Shown piece by piece: positions 1 to 6,730 of a DNA stretch of 64,000 bases (its first letter is position 1; each line of letters opens with the position of its first letter). A program made the translations under genes and the position numbers. The stretch is from Burkholderia sp. D-99 (GTDB lineage: Bacteria; Pseudomonadota; Gammaproteobacteria; Burkholderiales; Burkholderiaceae), in the NCBI RefSeq assembly GCF_011605345.1, contig NZ_JAAOXM010000002.1:1426001-1490000 (forward strand), given 5' to 3'. The notes beneath the pieces are model-generated. The model saw nothing but the letters and a program-made list of their open reading frames with translations, did not search any database and was not told the origin of the DNA.

Positions 1-545
1 CGCGTGCGGGCGACGTGCTCGTGCTCGGCAAGCCGCTCGGTGTCGGCGTGCTGTCGGCCGCGCTGAAAAAGAACCAGCTCGATGCCGCGGGTTATGCGCA
101 GATGGTCGCGACGACCACCAAGCTGAACCGCCCGGGCACCGAACTCGCCGCGCTGCCGGGCGTGCACGCGCTGACCGACGTCACGGGCTTCGGGCTGCTC
201 GGCCATACGCTCGAGCTCGCGCGCGGCGCGCACCTCACCGCCCGCGTGCACTATGCGTCGCTGCCGTGGCTCACGGGCGTCGAGGCGTTCGTGGCCGACG
301 GCGTGTTCACCGGCGCGTCGGGCCGCAACTGGGCCGCGTACGGCGCGGACGTGCAACTGGCCGACACGCTGCCGCCCGTCGCGCAGGCGCTGCTGACCGA
401 TCCGCAGACGTCGGGCGGCTTGCTGGTCGCATGTGCGCCCGAGGCCGTCGACGACGTGCTCGCGTGCTTCCGTGCCGACGGCTTCGACCGCGCGGGCGTG
501 ATCGGCGAGATGGTGGACGGGCCTGCGCGCGTCGATGTCGCGTGA
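1..545 (+). CDS. selD: Selenide, water dikinase (selenophosphate synthase), C-terminal part
   Basis: This is the C-terminal half of SelD, which makes selenophosphate from selenide and ATP for selenocysteine and selenouridine. The frame is open from base 3 and the start lies outside the window, so about 180 of roughly 350 residues are seen. The segments VTGFGLLGH and LTDPQTSGGLL are typical of the C-terminal AIRS-like domain. The family call is firm. The catalytic N-terminal Cys/Sec region is outside the window, so whether this is a selenoprotein cannot be judged. The next gene starts 72 bases downstream on the same strand. Confidence 0.93.
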   Translation, partial: RAGDVLVLGKPLGVGVLSAALKKNQLDAAGYAQMVATTTKLNRPGTELAALPGVHALTDVTGFGLLGHTLELARGAHLTARVHYASLPWLTGVEAFVADGVFTGASGRNWAAYGADVQLADTLPPVAQALLTDPQTSGGLLVACAPEAVDDVLACFRADGFDRAGVIGEMVDGPARVDVA

Positions 546-585
546 CGCCGAATCGCCACAGCGGATTATTGTGCGGTCGCTAGAA

Positions 586-611
586 TCGATGCCTTCCATC
601 GAAGGCATCGA
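586..611. promoter_or_regulatory. Long perfect inverted repeat in the selD-lysE gap
   Basis: TCGATGCCTTC and GAAGGCATCGA form 11-bp perfect arms around a CATC loop. The repeat ends 6 bases before the start codon of the LysE-family gene and includes its only purine-rich (GAAGG) stretch. It has no T-run, so a simple intrinsic terminator for selD is unlikely. An operator or a translation-controlling hairpin is possible. No role is shown. Confidence 0.45.
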
Positions 612-617
612 CGACCG

Positions 618-1208
618 ATGAACGATTTCCTGTTCGGGCTGATGATCGCGCTGTCGGTCGGGCCCGTCGCGCTGATGATCGCGAACTACGGGATGCGCGC
701 CGGCACCGCCAGCGGCGTGCGCGCGGCGGTGGGTGTCGCGACGGCCGACGGCTGCTATGCGGTCGTCGCGTTCACGCTCGGCGCGATGCTCGCGAGCACG
801 CTCGCGGCGCACCTGTCGCTGTTTCGTCTGGTCGGCGCGCTCGTGCTGCTCGCGATGGGGGCGCGGATGCTGTGGCAGGCGCTGCGGGATCGCCGCCGCA
901 CGCTCGACGGCGAAGCGCGGCCGCCGGGCAGTCGCCCGTTTGCATCGATGTTCTTCGTCACGCTGGCGAATCCGCTGACGATCCTGTTGTTCTACGGGTA
1001 TGCAACGGCCGCCGCCGGCGCGCATCGGCACTGGCTGCTCGGTGCCGCGTGCGTGTTTGCAGGCAGCCTCGCGGGGCAGCTCGTGTTCGCATTCGGCGGC
1101 AGCGTGATCGGCCGCATCGTGAAGTCGCCGGGGTTGCTCGCGGCGAGCCATGTGGTCGCCGCGCTTGTCGTGCTGGGCTACGGGGTGGCGGGGCTGGCGC
1201 GGCTGTAG
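618..1208 (+). CDS. LysE/RhtB-family amino acid exporter
   Basis: A 196-residue inner-membrane protein of about six hydrophobic segments that matches the LysE/RhtB exporter family in length and layout. The N-terminus (FGLMIALSVGPVALMI) carries the family's GP-containing first helix, and the central ANPLTILLFYGYA resembles the conserved NP motif region. Such proteins export amino acids or related metabolites; the substrate cannot be read from sequence. It lies 72 bases after selD with a long palindrome in between and may be read independently. A second LysE-family gene lies at 35.7 kb. Confidence 0.85.
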   Translation: MNDFLFGLMIALSVGPVALMIANYGMRAGTASGVRAAVGVATADGCYAVVAFTLGAMLASTLAAHLSLFRLVGALVLLAMGARMLWQALRDRRRTLDGEARPPGSRPFASMFFVTLANPLTILLFYGYATAAAGAHRHWLLGAACVFAGSLAGQLVFAFGGSVIGRIVKSPGLLAASHVVAALVVLGYGVAGLARL

Positions 1209-1442
1209 CGTTTGCCGGACGACGAGCGTGCAGGTGCGATCGACGTATCGTTGTCGATCAACCGGATAGTATTCCTGAAGGTATGCCGGCGCGCGGAGGG
1301 CATTTCATGTGCGATTCCCGCGCGCACCCGCACCCGCCGTCGTTTCGTAGTCGGGTTCCGCATCGGGCACGCCCGTTCTATACTCCGTCGCGCAGTCTAC
1401 GAGAGCCGTTCTCACCCAACATCCTCGAAACAAGGAACGCCG

Positions 1443-2534
1443 ATGCTGACTCGCTCCATTCTTTCCGCCGCTGCATTCTCGCTCGCAGCCTGTGCGACCG
1501 CGCCGTCGATCGCGCAGGACAACCAGGGCAACAACGCGGGCAACAACGCGGGCAACAATGCATTCGCCGAGACCGGTGCACAGGGCCGCCCGGTCAAGGT
1601 CATGATCATCACGATGTTCGGTCCGGAGGGCCAGGCATGGCTCGACCGGATCGGCCCGTGGCGCGACATCGCCGTGCCCGGCCTGTCGCCCGACTACCCG
1701 AACGTTCATTGCAACAAGCAGGACGTGTGCGTGGTCACGACCGGCATGGGCTACGCGAACGCGTCGGCGACGATCATGGCGCTCACGTTCTCGCAGCGCT
1801 TCGATCTGCGCCGCACGTATTTCCTGATCTCCGGCATCGCGGGTGTCGACCCTGCGCAAGGCACGGTCGGTTCGGCCGCTTGGTCGAAGTACCTCGTCGA
1901 TTTCAGCCTGCAGTGGGAGCTCGATGCACGCGAGATTCCGGCCGGCTGGAATACCGGCTTTCTTGGCATCAACACGAAGAGCCCGAACGACAAGCCGCCG
2001 CTCGACTATCGCACCGAAGTGTTCCAGCTCAACCCGCAGCTGACCGACGCCGCTGTCGCGCTGTCGCGCAACGTCGTGCTCGCCGACAGTGCACAGGCGC
2101 AGGCCGCGCGCGCGAAGTTCACGTATGCGCCGGCGAACCGGCCGCCGACGGTGATCCAGTGCGATACGTCATCAGGCAACACGTGGTTCTCGGGCACGCT
2201 GATCGGCGAGCGCGCGCGCCAGTGGACGAAGATCCTGACCGACGGCAAGGGCACCTACTGCATGACCGCGCAGGAAGACAACGCGACGTATGAAGCGCTC
2301 AAGCGTGCAGCGAGCGTGAAGCGGGTCGACCTGTCGCGCGTCGCGTTGCTGCGCACCGGGTCCGATTTCGACCGGCCGTATGCGGGGCAGACGAGTGCCG
2401 ACAACCTGCTGAACTACGCGGACCAGGGCGGCTTCGCCCCGGCGACCGAAAACCTGTATCGCGCGGGCAACCCGCTCGTGCAGGACATCGTGACGCACTG
2501 GGGCGAGTGGCGCGATGGGGTGCCGCGCCGCTGA
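1443..2534 (+). CDS. Purine nucleoside permease (NUP family)
   Basis: A 363-residue protein of the NUP (purine nucleoside permease) family, thought to act in nucleoside uptake at the cell envelope. Motifs seen include TGMGYANASAT, FLISGIAGVDP and the C-terminal DIVTHWGEWRDGVP. The start at 1443 is chosen because it gives a clean signal peptide with a lipobox-like LAAC (Cys17), so the protein may be a lipoprotein. Residues 29-40 are a GNNA repeat. A 3' fragment of a second copy of this gene lies at 4463-4549, beyond the inserted cassette. The 234 bases upstream hold no gene. Confidence 0.88.
   Translation: MLTRSILSAAAFSLAACATAPSIAQDNQGNNAGNNAGNNAFAETGAQGRPVKVMIITMFGPEGQAWLDRIGPWRDIAVPGLSPDYPNVHCNKQDVCVVTTGMGYANASATIMALTFSQRFDLRRTYFLISGIAGVDPAQGTVGSAAWSKYLVDFSLQWELDAREIPAGWNTGFLGINTKSPNDKPPLDYRTEVFQLNPQLTDAAVALSRNVVLADSAQAQAARAKFTYAPANRPPTVIQCDTSSGNTWFSGTLIGERARQWTKILTDGKGTYCMTAQEDNATYEALKRAASVKRVDLSRVALLRTGSDFDRPYAGQTSADNLLNYADQGGFAPATENLYRAGNPLVQDIVTHWGEWRDGVPRR
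1527..1562 (+). repeat. Three 12-bp units encoding GNNA in the NUP gene
   Basis: Three near-identical units of GGCAACAACGCG (the last with one change) encode Gly-Asn-Asn-Ala three times, just after the predicted signal peptide. Exact tandem units in a coding sequence tend to vary in number by slippage. Each unit is in frame, so variation would change linker length and not break the gene. Confidence 0.8.
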
Positions 2535-2586
2535 GTTGATGTAGCGACGCGCGGGAGTCACTCGACTGATCGCGCGTGGTCGGGCT

Positions 2587-2609
2587 CCGGGCGATTCAGT
2601 GTCGCCCGG
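2587..2609. terminator. Weak hairpin between convergent genes
   Basis: CCGGGCGA and TCGCCCGG form an 8-bp stem around a 7-base loop, between the end of the NUP gene and the end of the minus-strand OmpA-like gene. There is no T-run on either side. It may stop transcription from both sides weakly or with Rho. Low confidence. Confidence 0.3.
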
Positions 2610-2649
2610 GGCAACCGGACCCCAGGCCCCGGGGGCCGGACGCAGGGAC

Positions 2650-3408
2650 TCACCGCGTGGGCTGGGCGAGCTTGAGTTCAATTCGCGTATATTCAGGCCC
2701 CAATAGCTGCACAGTCGCGGTCTGGCCGCGCTCATCCGTCATTCCGATGTATTGCGCTGCGCTGGTGCTGATCCGATAGCAGATATGTGCGAGCGGCTTC
2801 TTGTATTCATCCCGTAAAAACAAGGTCTGGTTACGTGTGCGAGCGGTCCAGTGCTCCGATGTCGCGAAACGCGCTGGCGTGGGCTCCCTGTTGTCGTTGC
2901 ACGTAAAGCGATTCGAGCCGGGCGCGGGGCCGGGGGTCTCGGGTGTCAGTGCGTAACTGGCGACGCCCGGTGTAGCAGGTGAATTGCAGAGACTCTGGCA
3001 CCCGGCGGGCGGGCATTTGGGAACGAATTGAACCCAAAGCTGCTTTGCATCGTCGGGATCGAGCTTGCCGTTCCTGCGAGACACGATGCGCTCGCTGACG
3101 TAGATGTCTTCGTGCCGCATGCCCAGTTGCACGAGAAAGGACCTCATCCGGTCCCCACGTTGCCGCGCCAGTTGCATGGGGTTGTGTTCCGAATCGTAGG
3201 CCGCCGCCTCCACCGATGCCGTTGCACCTTCGCGCGTCCATTCCCTGGACGTCAGGTAATGCCTGACGACCGAGAGCCTGTCGGCATTGCTGATTTCGGA
3301 TGAATTCATTGGCAGTTGCATGCCATCGGTCAGCAGGATCTTGCATGCATCCGCCTGTATCGGGAGTAACAGGACAGCGCTCAATATTGTCGGGAAAGCA
3401 TGTCGCAT
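2650..3408 (-). CDS. Secreted OmpA-like protein, possible partner or immunity protein
   Basis: A 252-residue protein with a clear signal peptide (about residues 1-21, ending IQADA). Residues about 30-130 resemble an OmpA-like fold: an NSSEISNADRL start, a RQRGDRMRSFLVQLGM helix matching the RA..V...L...G pattern, then a strand. This is a weak match by eye. The C-terminal half (about 140-252) is unrecognised and holds several Cys. It is read right after the leaderless metallopeptidase gene, 12 bases away on the same strand, so the two are surely co-transcribed. A leaderless enzyme followed by a periplasmic partner suggests an effector-immunity pair. Codon use is less GC-biased than in neighbouring genes. 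Confidence 0.6.
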   Translation of the reverse strand: MRHAFPTILSAVLLLPIQADACKILLTDGMQLPMNSSEISNADRLSVVRHYLTSREWTREGATASVEAAAYDSEHNPMQLARQRGDRMRSFLVQLGMRHEDIYVSERIVSRRNGKLDPDDAKQLWVQFVPKCPPAGCQSLCNSPATPGVASYALTPETPGPAPGSNRFTCNDNREPTPARFATSEHWTARTRNQTLFLRDEYKKPLAHICYRISTSAAQYIGMTDERGQTATVQLLGPEYTRIELKLAQPTR

Positions 3409-3420
3409 GGGTTCTCCGAT

Positions 3421-4032
3421 CTACCGCGCCAGAATGAACCAGGCGATATTGTCCGCATTGCTGATCGCCTTGTCCGGATGACGCCTCGCGAACTGGGCGC
3501 AAGCCGAACGCCCGTATGCGCCGGGATGGTCGTCCGCATCGAATGTGTCTGCAAAATGTGCGCATTCGTGAACGATCGTCAGTTGCTGCGACGAGAGATT
3601 GCCGGCCGATCGTTGAGGCAGTGAGCAAAAAGGGAGATTGATGGCGATGGTATGGGTTGACGTGTCCGGACGACAGACGTGTGCGACCTCGGCGTCGACA
3701 TGCTTCGTGTTCGGCAGACATCCTGTTGCGCGATCGGCCTCGGAGCCGATGCGGACGAAGTTTCGTGGGCCGAGACTAGCCATTACGCTGGCCAGCGCGC
3801 CGAGTCCCAATATCAGCCTTCGTGTCGTATCGAAATGCGCCGAGCCGAACCACTCGACAACCCGAGCTTCAGTGGCGGGGCTCCATCGAACCAAATCCCT
3901 CCGGCGCTGCTCGGTGATCGTCACCGCCTCGTCTCGCAATTCAAGTATTCGTTTCCTGAACTCCGAATCCGGCATGCTCGGGCATATCGTGGGCACGCCG
4001 AGCGATACACCCGGCTCTGACGACGTAGTCAT
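3421..4032 (-). CDS. M35 (aspzincin)-like metallopeptidase, no signal peptide
   Basis: A 203-residue protein whose last 50 residues look like the zinc site of the M35/lysine-specific metallo-endopeptidase family. HECAH lies at 155-159, an Asp-rich DADD stretch follows (Asp168 is nine residues after the second His, the usual place for the third ligand), then AYG and ISNADNIAWF. The start at 4032 is preferred over 4047 because GGAGAG lies five bases before it. No signal peptide or membrane segment is evident apart from a short hydrophobic stretch near residues 72-88. The leaderless form and the secreted downstream partner suggest a toxin delivered by another system, such as a type VI effector. 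That is inference, since no secretion genes lie nearby. Confidence 0.7.
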   Translation of the reverse strand: MTTSSEPGVSLGVPTICPSMPDSEFRKRILELRDEAVTITEQRRRDLVRWSPATEARVVEWFGSAHFDTTRRLILGLGALASVMASLGPRNFVRIGSEADRATGCLPNTKHVDAEVAHVCRPDTSTHTIAINLPFCSLPQRSAGNLSSQQLTIVHECAHFADTFDADDHPGAYGRSACAQFARRHPDKAISNADNIAWFILAR

Positions 4033-4462
4033 GGGTACTCTCCGCATGGAACTTGTTGGGAGTGCTCATGCTAGGCATCAGGCGTCGACCGTCAGCGCGC
4101 CAAATTGCCGTTGACGAGGTGAACAAATCTTGGGAAGTGTGAATCGGGAGGAGCGCAAGCTCCCAAACCTCTCGCAACGAAGAGGTGTGCGTTCACAGGC
4201 TCAACCTGAGTGGCGGTTGCACCGAACTGCCTGGACTTGCCGTGTGCGCTCGTTAGAGCGTCGAGTGTTACGTCACAGCATGATCCGGCATATGAATGCC
4301 CCCGTGTCAATTGACGTGTCGGGTATTGGCACGACTTGGTTGCTGGATTTCCAGCGGGCAACGTCACGAATCGTGTCGCTGCGATGGATGTCGTGGCAGC
4401 AGCATCGGCTCGACGCGGACACGTCGAAGCGACAAGGGAAAATCTGCTCGCTGCCGAGCGCG
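4033..4462. other. Gene-free stretch upstream of the metallopeptidase cassette
   Basis: About 430 bases without a convincing gene. It should hold the promoter of the minus-strand cassette. Short open frames here have no family resemblance or ribosome site. Base composition is less GC-rich than most of the window. It ends where similarity to the NUP 3' end begins. Confidence 0.5.
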
Positions 4463-4549
4463 TGAAACCATCATCACGCCGGCAACCTGCTCATGCAGGA
4501 CATCGTCACGCACTGGAGCGAATGGCGCGACGGCGTGCCGTGTCGTTGA
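4463..4549 (+). pseudogene. 3' remnant of a second NUP permease gene
   Basis: Reading forward from about 4466 gives AGNLLMQDIVTHWSEWRDG and then VPCR and a stop. This matches, almost residue for residue, the end of the intact NUP gene (AGNPLVQDIVTHWGEWRDG, VPRR, stop at 2532-2534). Similarity fades before 4463, where an in-frame TGA stands in place of the Glu codon. This is the tail of a duplicated copy whose body has been lost or replaced, with the metallopeptidase/OmpA-like cassette now lying between the two ends. Confidence 0.85.
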
Positions 4550-4582
4550 CGGCCGCCGGATGAGGGCCCGGCGGCAGAGAGG

Positions 4583-4675
4583 TCAATGCGCGTGCGGGGC
4601 CGAACGGAACGGCGTCCACACCGGCGTGGTGTCGTCCCAGTGATCGAGCGGCGAAGGAAGTTGATCGTTCATCAT
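4583..4675 (-). CDS. Possible 30-residue small protein
   Basis: A short frame starting ATGATGAAC with GCAGGAG six bases upstream, encoding 30 residues that begin MMNDQLPSPLDHWDD and end in SAPHAH. It has a good ribosome site and GC-biased third codon positions. It has no known family, and it lies between the NUP remnant and the DUF4148 gene. It could be a real small gene or the start of a truncated one. Low confidence. Confidence 0.35.
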   Translation of the reverse strand: MMNDQLPSPLDHWDDTTPVWTPFRSAPHAH

Positions 4676-4776
4676 GTGCTCCTGCAACTAACTATCTAGC
4701 TGAATGACTCGGCGAGTCGTCGAGAGGGGAATCGCGACGCCGTGCACGGGGCAACCCGTTGCACGGCGTTGCGCGT

Positions 4777-5070
4777 TTACCGGCCTCCGCCGGCGAGCTG
4801 GTTGCTTTCCGGCATCGAGCGATACGGGCCTTGCGCCAGTTCGAGCCCTTGCGGATACGAATTTGCCTTGCGCAGGTAGGCGAGCGTGCCGTCCTTGCGT
4901 GCTTGCTCGACTTCCGCGTTCACTTCGGCGCGCGTGCGCGGGCCGTAGTGCTGCGAGTACCACGACGTATTGCCGTAGTCGCCAGCGTGCGGCGTGCCCG
5001 AATCGGCGAAGGCCGGAGCGGACACGGCGAGCGTAAGCGCGAGGGCGGAGAGAAGATGGCGGCGGTTCAT
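4777..5070 (-). CDS. DUF4148-family small exported protein
   Basis: A 97-residue protein with a signal peptide (residues about 1-22, ending APAFA) and a short mature part with the DUF4148 pattern: NTSWYSQHYG, then TRAEVNAEVEQARKDGTL and a Tyr/Pro-rich tail. DUF4148 proteins are small exported proteins found in many copies in Burkholderia; their role is unknown. An AGGAGCT ribosome site precedes the ATG. The leader contains two copies of a palindromic repeat (5093-5172). It appears to stand alone. Confidence 0.88.
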   Translation of the reverse strand: MNRRHLLSALALTLAVSAPAFADSGTPHAGDYGNTSWYSQHYGPRTRAEVNAEVEQARKDGTLAYLRKANSYPQGLELAQGPYRSMPESNQLAGGGR

Positions 5071-5092
5071 GGTGTAGCTCCTGTGTCGATAT

Positions 5093-5124
5093 GAGTTAGC
5101 GCTTCAGCGCTTACTCAGATCCCA
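5093..5124 (-). repeat. Palindromic leader repeat, copy A (nearest the gene)
   Basis: On the plus strand: GAGTTAGCGCTTC then AGCGCTTACTC then AGATCCCAT. The core GAGT-T-AGCGCT/AGCGCT-T-ACTC is a 24-base palindrome with one T:T mismatch. Read on the minus (gene) strand the unit begins ATGGGATCTGAGTAA, a complete four-codon frame (M-G-S-E-stop). It ends about 23 bases before the DUF4148 start codon. A related copy lies just upstream. Confidence 0.75.
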
Positions 5125-5139
5125 TGCTTTGCGCAGTCG

Positions 5140-5172
5140 GAGTTGGCGCTTCGGCGCTTACTCCGGTCCCAT
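5140..5172 (-). repeat. Palindromic leader repeat, copy B
   Basis: On the plus strand: GGAGTTGGCGCTTC then GGCGCTTACTC then CGGTCCCAT. It shares copy A's layout with compensating changes (G:T pairs keep the hairpin). On the gene strand it begins ATGGGACCGGAGTAA, again a four-codon frame (M-G-P-E-stop). Conservation of the hairpin and of the ATGGGA..GAGTAA block in two copies suggests a selected element. Confidence 0.75.
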
Positions 5173-5551
5173 CAAGCGGGATCTGTTCGATGCGCAACGA
5201 GGTGCGCGACAGGGTTTACTCTAGGTATCTGTTCCGTCGCGATAAATGCGGCAGATGCGAATTGAATTGTCGCGTCAGTGGAACAATCGACATCCGCACG
5301 CGTGGCAGGGTTATGCGGAAATCGCTCAAACCCGCTTGCAGTGGGCCTCGCAAGGGTGCGGCGACGGCGCGTAACGACGCATGCGAACGATTGCGTCGCA
5401 CTGCACAAAGGTTTGCTGCGGATTCGGGAAGGATCTGGCGCGCCGGGCGGGAGCGTGGCGCGGAGGCGGGACGACGCGCCGGCCTCGCAGCCCGCGCGTC
5501 TGGTTCAGGTGCGCAATTCAGTCGCGCGGTTCAGCCGCGCGGTTCAGTCGC

Positions 5552-6559
5552 TTACGCGACCCACTCGTTGATGACCGGCGTGTCGAGCACCGGCGCGCGT
5601 TCGGCTTCCTCGAACGTACGCTTGCTGCACGTTGCGTCGAGGCTGCCCTTGCCGCTCAGCAGCGGGCAACGGTCGAACACCTCGGCGACCCAGTCGACGA
5701 ATACGCGCACTTTCGGCGACAGATGACGGCTGTGCGGATACACGACGGAGATCGGCATCGGCAGCGGCTTGACGCCGGGCAGCACTTCCTTGAGCCGGCC
5801 TTCGCGCAGATGCGGCAGCACCATGAAGAGCGGCGGCTGGATCAGCCCGAAGCCTTCGATCCCGCAGGTCACGTACGCATCGGCGTCGTTCACCGACACG
5901 ATGCCCTCCATCTTCATCTCGACTTCCTCGCCGCCGGTCAGGAACGTCCAGTCGATCGTGCGGCCGGTGCGGCTCGAGAAGTAGTTGACTGCCTTGTGCT
6001 GGCTCAGGTCGTCGATCGTTTTCGGCTCGCCGTGGCGCGCGAGATAGTCGGGCGACGCGACCGTCACGCATTCGAACAGGCCGACCCGGCGCGCGACGAG
6101 CGACGAGTCCTGCAGTGCGCCGACGCGGATCACGCAATCGACACCTTCCTGCAGCAGGTCGACCGGCCGGTCGGACAGGCCGAGCTGCAGGTCGATGTCC
6201 GGGTAGCGCGTATGAAATTCGCACAGCGACGGAATCACGAGCAGCCGCCCGATCGAACCCGGCATGTCAATACGCAACTTTCCGTGCGGCTTCCGGTTGT
6301 TCGCCTGGAAGCTCGCCTCGGTTTCCTCGACGTCTGCGAGGATCCGCACGCATCGTTCGTAGTATGCGGCGCCGTCCGGCGTGAGCGACAGCCGGCGCGT
6401 GGTCCGGTGCATCAGCCGCACACCGAGGAATGCTTCGAGATTCTGGATGATCGTCGTGACGGACGCCCGCGGCAAGCTGAGCGTTTCTGCTGCCTTGGTG
6501 AAGCTGCTTGTATCGACGACGCGAGTAAACACCTGCATGGCCTGAAGCCGGTCCATCAC
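5552..6559 (-). CDS. ceoR: LysR-type regulator of the Ceo/BpeEF efflux operon
   Basis: A 335-residue LysR-family regulator. The N-terminal winged helix (residues about 2-60, with FTKAAETLSLPRASVTTIIQ as the recognition region) is followed by a substrate-binding co-inducer domain up to about residue 295. It is divergent from llpE-ceoA-ceoB-opcM, the arrangement of CeoR (BpeT in B. pseudomallei), which activates this multidrug efflux operon. The call rests on this gene order and on the family. A large inverted repeat lies in the 171-base gap and may be its binding site. It probably also controls its own expression, as divergent LysR genes often do. Confidence 0.88.
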   Translation of the reverse strand: MMDRLQAMQVFTRVVDTSSFTKAAETLSLPRASVTTIIQNLEAFLGVRLMHRTTRRLSLTPDGAAYYERCVRILADVEETEASFQANNRKPHGKLRIDMPGSIGRLLVIPSLCEFHTRYPDIDLQLGLSDRPVDLLQEGVDCVIRVGALQDSSLVARRVGLFECVTVASPDYLARHGEPKTIDDLSQHKAVNYFSSRTGRTIDWTFLTGGEEVEMKMEGIVSVNDADAYVTCGIEGFGLIQPPLFMVLPHLREGRLKEVLPGVKPLPMPISVVYPHSRHLSPKVRVFVDWVAEVFDRCPLLSGKGSLDATCSKRTFEEAERAPVLDTPVINEWVA

Positions 6560-6585
6560 AACCTCCGCAATCTAATTTGCCGCCG

Positions 6586-6635
6586 GAACAACAAGGCTGC
6601 GCTACCTCGTGGGTAAACGCAGCCTCGGATTGTTC
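6586..6635. promoter_or_regulatory. Extended inverted repeat in the ceoR-llpE divergent promoter
   Basis: Outer arms GAACAA (6586-6591) and TTGTTC (6630-6635) enclose inner arms AGGCTGCG (6594-6601) and CGCAGCCT (6618-6625). All four arms match perfectly, with a 16-base centre. It lies about 95 bases before the llpE start and 27 bases from the ceoR start. That is the expected place for a LysR-type operator, and the spacing of the arms suits dimer binding on one face. It could also form an RNA hairpin in a leader. Confidence 0.6.
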
Positions 6636-6730
6636 GGGGGCGTTGAATTGTGTTGCCGGATTATAGGCATTTATCCCAATGTCTGCCGGACCCAGAATTC
6701 GTTCCATCTCGAAATGGATGCTGCATCGTC

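Larger units (their letters stand above)
5071..5551. other. Long gap with palindromic repeats near one end
   Basis: Between the DUF4148 start and the end of ceoR. Positions 5093-5172 hold two palindromic repeat copies. From 5173 to 5551 no gene, terminator or clear promoter was recognised. Just before the ceoR stop, 5515-5550 has a short GCGCGGTTCAG-type direct repetition. Confidence 0.5.

Noticed and set aside
872..2293. A 473-codon plus-strand frame across the lysE and NUP genes
   Set aside because: It overlaps two well-supported genes in another frame and has an Arg/Ala-rich composition typical of shadow frames.
4092..4367. A 91-codon minus-strand frame upstream of the metallopeptidase
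   Set aside because: No ribosome site, no family likeness and no codon bias; taken as chance.
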